Part shown: positions 29,801 through 44,232 of the stretch, piece after piece
Numbering within the stretch: position 1 is the stretch's first letter
Layout: every line of letters begins with the position of its first letter
Source of the DNA: Erpobdella octoculata
Lineage: Eukaryota; Annelida; Clitellata; Hirudinida; Erpobdellidae
Length of the DNA stretch: 64,000 bases
NCBI GenBank assembly: GCA_963978895.1
Contig: OZ022242.1
Location: forward strand, 39,129,953 to 39,193,952
Direction of reading: 5' to 3'
Notes under the pieces: generated by a model
Database searches by the model: none
What the model was told of the DNA's origin: nothing
Seen by the model: only the letters and a program-made list of their open reading frames with translations
Translations under genes and position numbers: made by a program

Positions 29801-32800
29801 AATAGTGCTGATAATGATAATAATGTTGTGACGATGATGATGTAAGTAATTGTGATGATGATAATGATAATAATTCTGTGATGATAATAATGTTAATAGT
29901 GGTGATGATGATGTGATAGTGAAAACAACAAAATATCAACCAACCTTAAACAGTTGTGGTTTCGTAGATTGTAACTGGACATTGTAATCATACCGCCCCA
30001 GGCCAAGTTCAATGAGTAAAATAGTTGGGTGGCAGCCTGAAACCAGACCTGTTATAAATAACGATGATGCCCATAAGGTCAAGGTGATATATATGATGAT
30101 GATGATGATGGTGGTGGTGTTATAAATAACGATGATGCCCATAAGGTCAAGGTGATATATATGATGATGATGATGGTGATGATGAGAAATAAGTCGACTG
30201 ACAATTCACTTAATTAAACAATAAATGCATTATTCATTCATAAAAAATTACTATAAAATAGATTAATTACTAATGAATCATAAGATATACTAATTATAAA
30301 AGACATTAATTACTAATGAATTATAAGATATGCTAATTATAAATTACATTATTTACTAATGAATTATAAGATATACTAGTCAAAGTCACTATTTAAAAAA
30401 AACTACCACCAACATCAGGACTAGTTAGTTTCTCCCAATCTGGCCAAATGAAGTAAAGGAGACCATCTTTGGCACCTTCTAAAGTAACACCATGAACGAC
30501 TAACACGGTTAACATCACATAGGGGAATGTAGCGGTAAAGTAGGATACCTAAATGATTGAAGGTGTGAATGAATGAATGATTGAACGAGTGAATGATTGA
30601 ATGAATGAGTGAGTGAATGGTTGAACGAGTGAATGAATGAATGAATGAACGAATGATTGAACGAGTGAGTGAATGAATGAGTGAATGGTTGAAAACCAGA
30701 TGGGCAGTTGCACCTGATGACAATTTTCTTCCAAATCAAAATTAAAATATCAAGACATTCTCAGCTACATGCATGTGCAGCATATGTACTATGAACATAC
30801 TCTTCTGGATTGGTTAGTTCATCTTTTGGTTCACCTGAATATATACACCTGTGTTTAAACAGGTGTATACGGGCTAGTAAAAACATACATACATGCATAC
30901 ATGTTCTTATTATGTACTACAGGTAAGAAAATAATCAGTACAGATGATGCCAGAGCAAAATTTTCCAAGATGAATAATATCAATGAAACTCTAAAAATTC
31001 AATAGTAATAAAAACAAGTGAAGCCAAAACAAAATTTTTTAAAAACAAAATTTTATATTTTTACTACATAAACAACGAGCTTATTAGCATAGACAATAAA
31101 TAGTTCGACGAAAATTTTAAAAATAATTGTTTAATTAAATTTTGTGTAATCGATCCGAAAATTTGAGAGAACGCATTGTTAATCAGTTCGGAGGTATGTT
31201 TAAATTTTTAAGTCTCTAGCTCATCGGGAAGTTAGTTTAAAATCGATTGCAAAATTTGACGACAGACAGACAGAGAAGTCAAGTTAAGTAAAAGTGTGTA
31301 ATAATAAATTATGATGGATGGAAAGATACCGAATAAATCGAAATAATAATAAGATATATAGAAAAATTAAGTTAAATTATTTAAGTGCAGTAATATTACA
31401 AATATAATTCTTGAAATCTTTTTTTCCATTTCAACTGAATGGGCGTGGTCATGCTTATGATGATAGTCATGATGGGGTCATGATAACGATGAGGATTGTC
31501 AAAATGGTGATGATAGCAGTGATGATGATGATGGTCGTGATGGTGATTATAGTCTTAATAAGGTAGGATCTCAATGCAATAATAACAGCAACAGATAAGA
31601 AAATGATGATGATTGAGGTGATAATTATTTCAATTTAAAAAAATAAAAATAATGACAACTTCTCATTACAATACGTTGCTTATTCAACACACACACACAC
31701 AGACACATACAGACACATACAAACACAGACACATACAGACACACATACAAACACAGACACACACACTTGAAGTCTTGATCTTGTTCTCCAGGGAACATTT
31801 TTAGGATGGTACAAAAATTTCCATGAAAAATCATTCATTCATTCAACACATAAAAATTACCTAAACAAATTTCCAACATTTGCAAACATGGAAATTATAA
31901 ATGAAGAATCAAAAGACATAAAAACTACAGATTGAAGAAAGATTCTATTAACAGATTCCAAACCTTCCATGCTAATGAGTATTTTCCATGAACATAACCT
32001 TATTTCTATAGACTTGATTTAAATATAATTCTAAAAATAATATTATATTTCCTATATATGATTTATATATTACTAAAACATTATTTAATATGAAATTTAT
32101 TCGATTAATGTATTTCAAATTAAAAACAAAATAAATTCTTTAAAAAACTGCAAAACCAATCAACCTTTCCACTCGATTTAATTCCTTGACTGACAAACAT
32201 GGCAACAAGTATCCATGACAACAAGAGACACAAACACAGTGCCCACCGGACGTGACCTAGATTTGATATACTGCTGTCTTCGGTTTCCCCCATCAGTGAC
32301 AACCTATAACAAGAAAGAAAACTAGGTCAGGTCGTGTGACGGAAATAAATAAGAAATAATTCAAAAATATATAATTACTGAAAAATATTTTATATCATTC
32401 CACATAGAATTTTTTTAGATATCATTGTTTTATTTCAACACCTAATAAACAAAATAAAAATTGGTGATGATGATAGTGGTGATGATGATGGTGGTGATGA
32501 TGGTGATGAAAGAACAACCTGAAGAACTCATCACTTGGTGACGTTTTCAAGTGAGAATAGTTTAAAATCGCCGTGGAGAGAAATTGACTCGAATTTGACG
32601 AAAGATTTAAAATCGTTGACGTCGTCGTCGGTGACAATAGTAAGGAAGGCGAAGTCAGCTTCAAGAACGATGACATCTGCGACGTCGAAGAAAGGAGCAG
32701 TGACGACGAGTTTGAAGAGCCGATGTCGAAAACTTCAACTGAAAAATGCGGAATAAAAATAGCCGGATTAATGAGGTACCTGTTATATCTTATTTGAATA

Positions 32801-35764
32801 ATACCTGTATTTCTTATGAAAGAACACTTTTTTATTTCATCTATATAATATCTACATCTCATATTAAAAAAAGAAACAAATAAGAACTTGAATTGTTTTC
32901 CGAAAACGAGAACTTGTCGTCGCAATAAGGAGTGTTCCATGTGTTGTTGCAGTGCGACCATGGCAACAGAGTAGAGAAAGAGCCAAAGAAGAAGTAAATA
33001 GAGATGGCTATGATGACATTGTAATAGATGCAAACTAGTCCGTTTAGAATGCTGTAACCTATACCGACACCTGGAAAGGAAATGAAATGCTGAGATGAGA
33101 GATTTAAATGTATTTTATGTATTTAATATATTTATAATGAAATTCTATTATAAAACAGGGATGTACATGGTTTATTGATCAGTAGCGTCTAAATCGAATG
33201 TTTAAAAAACAAGATTAGGACTAAGGAACCTAATTTCCACAGAAAACATATTTATATATTAATAAAAATAAGTTATCAATCATTGAAAAGGAGGGGGAGG
33301 TGGCTTGAAACAAAGAATAACAACAAAAACATTTGGAGCTAAAATATAAATACAAATTTTTAAATTTTTAAATAAAAGGAAACATCTATTTTTCAAAACT
33401 ATCACGATCAACCTTTCTATTAGATCATCTTCCTATCAAAGTCGTATTTCCATTAATTCATATTTATATTAATTTATTTTTCTATTAAATCATCTTTCTA
33501 TCAATTCATCCTCCTGTCAATTCATCTCTCTATCAATTCATCTTTCCTATCAATATCTTTCTATCAATTCATATTGCTGTCAATTCATCTGTCTGTCATT
33601 TCATCTATCATTTTATCCATTCATCTTTCTATCAGTTCATCCCTCCATTATCTCCTCTATCTTACAATCAATCAATCAATCTTCCTTCTCTTCACATTCC
33701 AGCAAACCTCTGAACAGCTGTTTTCAGATGATTTGAAATATAAACAAACCCTTTAAGTTAACTAACCAATAATCAATTTGTCTAAACCTGCCCACTTTCT
33801 AAAATCATCCAATTAAATAAGGGGTACAAATATCTACACCTACATCAACACTCATCCACTTCATTGGAAATTACACATCAAAACTTCTGTCATTTGCACG
33901 CTGCTTTTCCATTATAGGAGCCAACAGGCATTCGATTTCTTGGAATGTGTAGTGATGTAATAACATTAGCATGAGTGGAATGATAATGATGATGTGATGA
34001 TATAGCTTTTTTATTATATTTTTTATTACATAGCAGCAACACTACTACCACATATATAATAAAACAAAAATGTGGTTTGTAGTCCAACCATCCCAGGTGT
34101 ATTGACGGCAACAATGCAATTAGATGTTCACTCCATTTCAGAAGATAAACAAGAAAACAAGCTAAAAAGTGGAAAAAGTGGAGAGAGAGATGGAGAGAGG
34201 GGGAGAGAGAGGGAGAGGGAGGGAGATATAAATATTAAAGAAGAAACAAGTATTATTAAGACCAGCCAACTTATTTATTTATTTATTGAAAACTTTTAAA
34301 CTAATTAAATGCATTTGATTGGACAACACTATCACATATTCCCAGTCTTCCTGTCTCCATTGATAGAAGCTATTTATAGCTCATTCTAACATGGGTTTAG
34401 CATCTTCTGCTGTTATTTATAAAAGTTTATAAATCTTCATTTATTAAAGTATTTAACTTTTTATGGGTTTAGAAATAAATTAATTTTAATTAATTTTAGG
34501 AAAACATATTATAACAATTGAATTTCTATTTGGCTGTTTTAAGAGAAATGCCTACACAATAATAATAATTTCAACAGTTTTGGATAAACATCAAAAAGAA
34601 CAATCCTTGAAAGCAGCAACACATACAAGCCGTCCCTGCTAATTCAACTGAGAATACTTTCTAGTCATAAAATATTAAAATTTACTTTTTTTACTATGTA
34701 AAAGATAATAATATCGAAAAAAATATTAAAAAAAACTTTTAAAAACAAAAACTTAAAAATGAGAAATTGAATAAATTTATTGAAAGTAAAAAAAACAACA
34801 ATTTTTTTTAGTTGTAAATATGTTTGAAACACCAACCTTGAAAAAGAGGGCAAACTTGTTTGAAAATGGAAAGACTTCCAATTCCAAAATATTGACCAAA
34901 ACTGTACTCCATAAAGAGCAGTGGAACTCCAATGAAGACAATCATTATGAAATATGGGATGAGGAAAGCTCCTGCATGGTTTTGATTGGTCAGATATTCA
35001 ATCATGCATGGTTTTGATTGGTCAGATATTCAATCATGCATGGTTTTGATTGGTCAGATATTCAATCATGCATGGTTTTGATTGGTCAGATATTCAATCA
35101 TGCATGGTTTTGATTGGTCAGATATTCAATCATGCATGGTTTTGATTGGTCAGATATTCAATCATGCATGGTTTTGATTGGTCAGATATTCAATCATGCA
35201 TGGTTTTGATTGGTCAGATATTCAATCATGCATGGTTTTGATTGGTCAGATATTCAATCATTTCATGGTAGCATTATTATTAACAAGTTATTTTTATATT
35301 TCTCAACCATTAATGAATATATTTTAAATAAATATTTAATGATAAATAAGATTTAAATATGAAAAAGCCATAAATGTTTAGACGTATTTCTGATGCTGCT
35401 AATTTTATAGTTTTAATGATTTGAATAACCCAGTGGAAATTTAAAAAAATAACATAGAACTTATATACAAAATAATAATAAATAAATAAATAAACATTTT
35501 ACCTCCTCCATTTTTATAGCACAGGTAGGGAAACCTCCAAACATTGCCGAGACCAACACTGTACCCGATACACGTGAGTAGAAACTCCACTGGTGAGGAC
35601 CACTGAATTCTGTTCTGTCCTTCATCTTCTTGAGTAGCATCTTCGACAACCAGTTCCAGTTGTTGCTGGTCGGCAACCTTGACAATGCTTGAAGTCACGT
35701 GATTAGATGTAGGATCTGATGAGCTCTCTTCAAAGCATTTTTTAGCACAATCGCATACTCCCAT
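26865..35764 (-). CDS. Sodium- and chloride-dependent neurotransmitter transporter, SLC6 family
   Basis: Twelve-TM plasma-membrane symporter for amines or amino acids. Exons (minus): 35764-35503, 34971-34837, 33070-32888, 32738-32519, 32303-32165, 30548-30414, 30036-29945, 29709-29585, 29235-29120, 28777-28640, 28133-28034, 27845-27745, 27661-27491, 27083-26865; 711 residues. TM1 carries the family signature [16 protein letters not shown]. The second extracellular loop has [13 protein letters not shown] (the usual paired cysteines) and an unusually long serine/threonine-rich insert with NSS and NYS sites. TM6-8 contain [15 protein letters not shown] and [12 protein letters not shown]. The wording is closest to the GABA/taurine/creatine/glycine branch; the substrate cannot be fixed. 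The exon ending at 28034 has no GT donor in the needed phase (GAAAGC instead). The exit at 30414 is the best of several donors, and it removes the usual VW before DAATQ. Confidence 0.93.
27130..27365. repeat. 26-bp minisatellite in the last SLC6 intron
   Basis: About nine copies of CATCAACCACTTAATTAACA followed by TATGAT, with few substitutions. Each copy contains TTAATTAA. Confidence 0.95.
29714..29930. repeat. GAT/AAT-rich simple repeat in an SLC6 intron
   Basis: Imperfect GATGATGAT, GATAAT and GTTGTGATGAT runs filling the intron between the exons at 29709 and 29945. Confidence 0.85.
30051..30180. repeat. 68-bp tandem duplication in an SLC6 intron
   Basis: Two near-identical copies of a unit starting TTATAAATAACGATGATGCC and ending in a GATGATGGTG run. 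It lies 15 bases upstream (minus-strand sense) of the acceptor for the exon starting at 30036. Confidence 0.9.
30555..30695. repeat. GAATGAATGATTGAACGAGT simple repeat in an SLC6 intron
   Basis: Degenerate tetranucleotide-derived array (GAAT/GATT/GAGT words), beginning a few bases from the exon boundary at 30548. Open frames rich in H, S and F on the minus strand here are artefacts of the array. Confidence 0.85.
31689..31767. repeat. CA-rich microsatellite in an SLC6 intron
   Basis: ACACACAC interrupted by AGACACATAC units. Confidence 0.9.
33430..33695. repeat. Degenerate TCTATCAATTCATCTTTC repeats in an SLC6 intron
   Basis: Ten or more diverged copies of a 17-19-bp pyrimidine-rich unit, ending in an ATCA run at 33669-33683. 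Confidence 0.75.
34180..34226. repeat. GA-rich purine tract
   Basis: Near-pure purine run of GAGAGAGAGG and GGGAGAG words within SLC6 intron 2. Confidence 0.85.
34973..35260. repeat. 32-bp array, nine exact copies, abutting an SLC6 splice acceptor
   Basis: Unit TGCATGGTTTTGATTGGTCA plus GATATTCAATCA, nine times with no visible change. The first base of the array supplies the A of the AG acceptor of the exon starting at 34971 on the minus strand. There are no unique spacers, so this is not a CRISPR array. Confidence 0.97.
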
Positions 35765-37304
35765 TACTATTCACTTTTAGTTATTTAAATTATATTTGAG
35801 TCTTTTGTTTATTAAAAAGAAACTTGTTAGGGTTACAAAAAATCACTCAAAATCACAAATAAATAGACTGACTTTTAATTGACCAGTCTGGTCCAATAAT
35901 AATAGTTTCTGAAAAAAATACCTAACAAATAATTTAAATCCACAGTGTCCAGGGTAATAAGTATTGAAAGTCTTTAAAATAATACTACTAAATAATGCTA
36001 ATACATCTATGCTTTAACTTTACTTTAACTTGAGACAATTATTAAAGGAACGTAGACGATTTGCTCACAATATATATATATATATATTCCCCTAGGTTTG
36101 TTCACAAAAGCATAGAAATCTCTAATTAATTAAAAAAATATCCGCTAATAAGCACATGCGCCATTATTTACGCTCAAAGTAATTTTCCTTAAACGTGCAT
36201 CATCAGACTGTTCTAACAGCAAGAGACGAGGCGTGTGCCATCTTCTGCAAGAAAAACGCATATAATTACCTCTCACTCTTCTTCTTCTTCATCGTCGTCG
36301 TCGTTCCGTTTTCCATTTGCAGCAAAGCAGCAGCAATTCTAGCAGTGTGATTGGGAAAGAAGTAGTAACGCACCTATGCTGCCATGATTAAGCTTTAACA
36401 CGAAAGAATTGCACATTCATTCACAGGATACAAGGACGACATTTTTGTTTAGCGGGACAAGCTGAAGTTTAGGTTTAAATTGAAAATTAGGCCAAACAGG
36501 CTTTTTTGATTTAAAAATTTTTTTTTTATCAATGATCATAACATTTAAAAAAATTTGCAGTTTATAGTGTGAAAAATATATTTTCTAAATCGTTTCAAAT
36601 AAAATAAAAATACATATCGCATGTTTGCTGTACAATTGTGTCTAATTTTACTTTTTTAATTAAAAAAATTATTAAATTCAAAACAATTTGATTACAAATA
36701 ACTAAAACTCATTCATCCAAAAAATGGCGGGATAGCTAGTTTTTTTTTATTACTTAATTATAATAAATTAATGCAAGTATGGTATTCAGAATTCATTAAA
36801 GTTAATATTCTAAAGCATAGATATTATATTTATGTTCTAAGACAATGTCTTATTTGGCCATATTATGGTTGTGGTCCATGCATGTACTTAGATGTTTCCG
36901 TTTAAGAAATGTCATATTATTTAAAAAGTCGCGTAAGCGCACAATTTATATGACATCCCTGTTTTTAAAAGAATTCAGAAAATTGCCAGATCCAACGATT
37001 GTATACTGACAATAGTAAACTACATCTATAATGAAATGCATAAAATCAAAGAATTTCTTTGTACAAATCATAATGGTACGAATTATTATTATAATAGGTT
37101 GATTGTTCGGAAAATCTCCGTGTACAAATATAGACAACACAGCACTAGCTAGCAGTATTGCCTATAGGCCTACATATGACAACAGCTAGCCTGCTTAGTA
37201 ATCCTCTTTAAAGGCTTTGTTTACAAAGGCGGGAAAGTAACAAGGCGGCATATCTCCGTTCCCATTTAAACTTTAAATATCGCTAATTAAATTATCGAAA
37301 ATAA
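35765..37304. other. Divergent intergenic region between SLC6 and ZNF367
   Basis: AT-rich. Contains a TATATATATATATA run at 36072-36088 and a TCTTCTTCTTCATCGTCGTC run at 36280-36303. No coding exon is supported. It must hold the promoters of both flanking genes. Confidence 0.4.
37229..37236 (+). promoter_or_regulatory. E2F-type octamer upstream of ZNF367
   Basis: GCGGGAAA, a perfect E2F consensus, 69 bases before the ATG. It is the same octamer as upstream of TOP2. Confidence 0.5.
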
Positions 37305-38508
<1,204 letters not shown>

Positions 38509-39213
38509 CTTGAATTTGCTCTTTCTATATTTTACTTTTTTTTTAAATCCTGTAGTTTTTACACGTCAACTTTTCGCTGCGACGCTTGCGCCAGGACGTT
38601 TTTTGTAAGACGTTCATATTTCGTTTTGGTCGAATAGTTTTGTTTCATATTGATATTTTAAAAACTTGATTGAAAGTATCCGTTAATTTTTGTATGGGTT
38701 TGATATTTACTTTCATATGATGATTAGTAACCCTCGTGAAACTTGGACAGTGTGCGTGCGTGTGTCTGTGTAGATTGCTCGTTTGAAAGTGAATTTGTGA
38801 ACATTTTGTGAATATTTACACCTGCTATAACCATTTGTTAAGATTTTTTTTGTCAAAGTTATTTTACATTTGTGCATTGTTAGTAAATATCGAGTTTCTT
38901 TTTTCTTTGTTTTCTCAGTGACGGCAAAACTGATGGACGTAGCTAGGCAGTATAGACTTCTGTAATAACAACTGAAACAGAAAATAGCAATCCAAAATGG
39001 TGAATTCACTGCTAATTAGGGAAATTTGATGAGAAAATCAGAATTTTAAGAATCTGCAGATAAGAATAGTTAATTAGGGTGACAGCAAGTGCAGCGGTAA
39101 TTGTCAATTACATACATAATTGTATATACGTTATACAACAACTGTAATAAAGGGAAAGAGGGGGTGCCATGGTGAATGACAGGTCCCATTAATTATGTTT
39201 ACATGCAGAACTA
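38509..39213. other. 3' flanks of converging ZNF367 and RASSF-like genes
   Basis: Noncoding. A plus-strand AATAAA at 39146 is the first canonical signal for ZNF367, which would imply a 3' UTR of about 640 bases. Confidence 0.4.
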
Positions 39214-39219
39214 TTTATT
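39214..39219 (-). terminator. RASSF-like polyadenylation signal
   Basis: AATAAA on the minus strand, 111 bases after the stop codon. Confidence 0.5.
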
Positions 39220-39329
39220 GTTAGTGTTGGATTTATTGCACATGCCAATAGTTTCAAGTAGTGTTGCATCACATGCTTACAATTCAGTACAAAAAGTAAA
39301 AAAAAAAACAAATGAGGGGATTACATGAA

Positions 39330-40872
39330 TCACGAATTGTACTGAAGTTCAAGGTCGCTGAGCTCTTTTGTCTTTTCTGCCAGGTCCTGTTCCAGTTGTT
39401 GGCCGTCCATATGAATATTCATAAAGTGAGATGATAAGGTTGAAAGAAGTTGTTCGTATTTAGTTATCTCAACTTGTTCGGATTCCATTGCCTGTAAAAG
39501 ATAATGAATTTGCACAATAACATGCGAAGGTTTCATTTTAATAGTATGGTGATATGGAGTTTATCGCACTTGCCTGCATCGTTTCGTTAATTTCGCTTTC
39601 TTCAAGACTTTTCAATTTTTCTTCATTAGAAATGATTCTTCTCAGTTGCTCAATTTTTGTTTCGTATGAGCTAATTTGGTGTCTTACTTTCTCCAGCTGA
39701 GTTTGGACTCCTTGAAATTCAAGATCGAGTTTTTGTTCTTTTGCTGATTCCATTTCTAACTTTTCTTTCCAACTGACTAGTTCAAGTTCTTCCAATTCTT
39801 CGTTAATCTCCTGTTCATTAATCTGGAGCTCAGCTAACTCTTTCAATGAATTTTTTATGCTTTCATCTTCGCCTTCAACTTCAACGCACAAGTTTCTTCT
39901 TTCTGCAACGTAAAAATATACATTCAATTCAGAATTAAAATTTTATAGACATATATTTATATATATATTGAAAATAAAGTTTACAGTTAAGGTAAAATGA
40001 TTTAGAGTACAAAGTTAAGTCATTAAAATCATTTACAGGACCTTAGATGAATTTTGATAAAATTAATAAAAACCTTTCTCGAGTTGTAATAACTTTCTTT
40101 GTTGATTTTCAAACTCAATTTTTCTCAGTGAAATTATCTTCTTTAAATAGCTCTGTTGGCTTTGTTCATTTCTTGGAAATCTTTCTTTATTAATATCACT
40201 ACCACCAATTGGAATATTCCCAGATGTTTCATAATCTGAATTTGTTGAACTTTGATTATTCTGGATCGAATCATTCATCTTGAAATTGTGTCTGTTGGTC
40301 TGAAGAATTGATGAATTATATTCACCCGATTTTGACACATCAGTTGAATAAACTGGTTGGCATTTGCCTTCATCTTTAAACTTGGTTAAGGAGTAATTGT
40401 CGGCACTATTTATAGATGGTTTATCTGATTGACTGATATTATTTGAGGTCATAAAATTATTTGAAAAGAGGACATCCTTATCGTGTTTCTTTGATTCAAG
40501 TAGATAATCATTTAATTCATTAACTGTTGCAGCTTTCTGATGGAGTGTATTCTTGATGGCATCTTCTCTCATAGGAAAGCATTCTATTACCTTTTGTCTC
40601 ACTTTTGGTCTTTTGTGGCTATTTTTAGAAGATGATTTAATAATTAACTTAACTTCTTTTGAAGATTCTCCAAGATTTTTAAGTATAACAAGTGGTTTGT
40701 CTGAAGGTTGGAGTTTTCTAAAGGTGTTACTCTGCCATTGAGTCATACAGTATCTACCAACACCTCCAGTTACTTGAGCAATGGCAATCATAACCTCACG
40801 ACAAGTGGTCGATTCTGTAACCCCGCATACAATCCGTGATATCCCATCTTCAGTCCATACTTTCAACTCCAT
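39330..40872 (-). CDS. Rassf8: Ras-association domain protein, RASSF7/8 type
   Basis: N-terminal RASSF family member. Exons (minus) 40872-40074, 39902-39574, 39491-39330; 429 residues. Residues 1 to about 85 form the RA domain, opening MELKVWTEDGISRIVCGVTE and ending VKLIIKSS, almost word for word the RASSF7/8 start. A low-complexity polar linker follows, then from about residue 235 a long heptad-like coiled coil rich in E, L, K and Q running to the C-terminus. Vertebrate RASSF7/8 act at cell junctions and in mitotic spindle control; that role here is by homology only. The second intron starts GCAAGT and ends AG (a GC-AG intron); no GT donor keeps the frame. RASSF7 and RASSF8 cannot be told apart from this sequence. 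Confidence 0.88.
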
Positions 40873-42293
40873 TCACTAATCTATGATGACAGAAAACAAA
40901 AATACAAATAAAAATAATAATTATTATTTGTATTTATATACCCTATTGAAAATTATTTATATCTATTTATTAGTTAGTAGAGTTCCCAACCTCAAAGAAT
41001 ATAAACATATACACATAAAATGAAGCAACTGCTAATAGTCTACCAATCATAACATTTGTTTGCATTGTTCCAAGTTTTATTCAAGATTACCTTTATAAAA
41101 TTGTATTACATGAGTGCTATAGTACTATCTATAAATTAGTATAAATCTATAGCTGTAGCTTTTAGATTTTGCCAAAGCCACATCATAACGTTATAAGCAT
41201 AAATATAATATCGTTTATTCGATGAAGTAAGCTAGCTTTCATCAGTTGACTAGTAGAACTAACTATAATTAAGAAGATGAAAATAAAGAATTAAAGAAAG
41301 ATGAAAGAACACCACACAAATGAAATTCTCCTCAAATCAAATAAACTTGGAAAGTTTCTTACTTTTTTAAATATTCTGAACAACAATTTAAACAGCGTGA
41401 GGCATCGAAAATAATTTTATATACAATAATTAAGAAATCTATCGTAAACGAATCAGCACTGGCAACCACACACTAACAAATGTAAGTAAACATAAAATAT
41501 CGCACCACACACATGCGCACAGACACACACCTCATTATTATTACCTTGATTACAAATCAAAACAAGGTATACTAAATTAATTATACAAACTAAGAGTGAG
41601 CACTGAATCTCATGTAACACCGTCTCTATACAAAATAATTATTGAAACTATTATAAAGCATATCGAACAGAAACAATCCGCAACCGACTTTTGCAATATT
41701 ATTGCAACAAATAACGAAAAATCACTTCAAACAACCCTAAGTCTAAACACATAAAACATTTATTTACTACACTGCTGCCAAGTCGTTAACAACACATTAA
41801 TAAGGCATGTAAACGTATATACTGTGATTGTGATCTATGATTGTGCTGTTCATATGATCATCAGGATGTAACTTTGTAGCAAAGTTTACGACGACAAATA
41901 CCTACACCTGGGGATAAGAAATTAAATTCTGTCCGGCGAATCATCACAATAGTGTGATATATAATAGTGCCTAAACAGATAGATAACCCTACACATTTCT
42001 CGTCCCAATTTTCAGTAAAAATTACTATATTACCAAAACACAACGTAATAGAAATTTTATTTCTTGTACTTCAAAAACCATTTTTAATAAGTTATAAAAA
42101 TAACAACAAATTATAAACAATCTTTCTTAACTAACGATAGAAGCTTAAATATAATACTGCAAATAGTTTTTCTATCAATACTTTAAAATGACTTTATAAG
42201 AGATGTAGTTGAACTAAAGTTGAATGTATTTTCTACCAGACTCATCAATTCTATCATAATAACTTTCAGATCCTGAAAACTAACAGTTTACAT
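40873..42293. other. Intergenic region between RASSF-like and tetraspanin genes
   Basis: AT-rich; nothing with coding support. A minus-strand AATAAA at 42056-42061 could serve the tetraspanin transcript. Confidence 0.4.
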
Positions 42294-43797
42294 TCAATAA
42301 ACAAAATTAACAGTATTATTTTCTATACATATAAAATTGATTAAATACTTTGATACACGATTATGACTACCTCTTATATGAGCTTCCATAGATTTAGAAC
42401 TCTCTTTGTTTTTCCTGTCAAACTTTGATGTTTTTCTTCTTTCATGAAAGAGATTACTGATGTGGAAAACTGATCCAATAAACATCAACAACTACAAACC
42501 ACAACAATACCAATACAATAAATATATTTAAATTTTTTTTTAAATTATTTAAAACATATTTAAGCATAGTAACCTGTGTTACAGCTGTAGAGAAAAAGAC
42601 AGCAGTTGCTATTGTGAGGTATTTAGATGCACCAGAAAACTTTTTCAGACATCCCTTTAAATCAAATATTTAAATTTAAATAAAATAAATAAAGCCTAAA
42701 TAGATATATTTAAAAAATAATAATCTAAATGGAACATTTCTTAAGTTACATTGTTAATACAAAGAATTTATACCTCTGTGTGGAATGATAATGAAGCTGT
42801 CAGGTTTTTATCTCCCTCAAACTGAAGTTGACAGTTGTTACCCAGAGCTTGCATTTTGCAACAGGATTGGGGGGCTGACAGCATGTTTCTCCAGTTAGCA
42901 TTCATCATCCAATCCATTGGATTCTCAATTCCACAGCACTCCATCTTATGAAAATTTTTTGTAACCATCAATTTTTGTTATTTTTACAAGTTTTTTAAAG
43001 TCCAAAACAGTATTTATTAAAAGAATGAAATAAAAAAGAGGATGTAAAATAATCTTCTGTCTTACATTTTCTTGTATAATGTCAATGAATCCACTATTTT
43101 CGAGTCCAAAGCCTTTATGGTTTTCTATTTGATAATTTAGTAGCTCTTTTATGACAGATGAAAGCTTTTAGAGATTATTGTATTTTTAATATTTAGTCAT
43201 TCAAAAAAATCAAACAAAACAGAAAAAAGTGATTTGATAACCTGATAATTTCTCAGGCTCATAAGAAATCCAGCAATCAATGACATGCTAAGAAAACTTA
43301 TAAAGACCACAGTGGTGAGCTAGGTAATGAAAAACGAGAATCAGTGATAGAAGTCGACCACTACCTAAATCAATATACAATAAAAAATTGCACACACTAT
43401 CACAAGAATTATCTTCTTATTATTAACAATGCCGTAAATTCCGACTAAAGCCAGCAAAGTAGTTACAACGCCAATGATGACGACAAAGTTGACCAATTTA
43501 TCAAATAAGGTAACGTGAGTCAATATGGAATCTCTTTTTCCCATTGCACCTACACTTGTAATGACAACTCCTATTGCCTAGCAAAATAAAAAAAACAGAC
43601 TTTAAATGAAAAGAAAAATAAACTCAATTGTGAATATCAGGAAAATGACCATTTACCAAAATGAGAATACAAAAAAATATGAGCAATATTTTCAAAATGT
43701 TTCTGCTTTTTTTCATTAATCCCCGCATCTTTTCAATAATTTTGTCAACATATAAACTAGGGTCTCTTGTCAGCTTAAAAGACGCTCCACCTTCCAT
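42294..43797 (-). CDS. Tetraspanin
   Basis: Four-pass membrane scaffold protein. Exons (minus) 43797-43657, 43577-43398, 43319-43242, 43164-43066, 42944-42774, 42654-42574, 42491-42294; every intron is phase 0; 315 residues. TM1 is at about 30-55, followed by the short first extracellular loop; TM2 and TM3 lie between about 75 and 130. The large second loop (about 140-230) has the diagnostic CCG (ECCGIENPMDW), then SCC (PQSCCKM) and further cysteines. TM4 (about 255-280) precedes a long, basic and serine-rich cytoplasmic tail, longer than usual for the family. The first in-frame ATG is at 43797; an upstream ATG at 43838 is in another frame and hits a stop. It is head-to-head with the plexin gene. 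Confidence 0.9.
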
Positions 43798-44232
43798 CTT
43801 GAAACCATAGACGTTCTTCGCCGAAGAACTTTGCACATTTTTGTTTTATAAAACTACTTATAAAATTTTTGTATTTAACAATAATAATTTTTATTAACAA
43901 TTAAAATTTATTATTTTTATTAAAATTGCGTGAATTTTTAAAATCTTCTCATGTTTCATTTGTCATGCATGAATGACCAAGTGACGAAACATGTATGCAC
44001 TACCACAGCTTGGCTTTCTTCTCATAAATGCTTACTATTCAACAAGAGCATTTATTCTTAGTTGAATATATAACGATTTATAAACGTTTATTATCTAGAA
44101 TTTTTGAACTACTCATACAAAACAATATTATAACTGGGTAATACGAAAACGAGGAAGTTGGCTACAAAAGTTTTTATTTACAATATGTTCTAACAAAATT
44201 TTGCAATCTGATTTTCAAGCAATTGGTTAAAA
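43798..44232. promoter_or_regulatory. Shared 435-bp intergenic region of tetraspanin and plexin
   Basis: Only 435 bases separate the two divergent start codons, so 5' UTRs and both promoters must fit here. AT-rich; no clear TATA or initiator can be assigned. Confidence 0.5.

Noticed and set aside
30421..30739. Minus-strand frames with HSF repeats
   Set aside because: Translation of the GAAT/GATT array; the real coding frame here is the SLC6 exon 30548-30414.
34973..35260. CRISPR-like array
   Set aside because: Units are directly contiguous with no spacers, the genome is animal, and the array lies in an intron.
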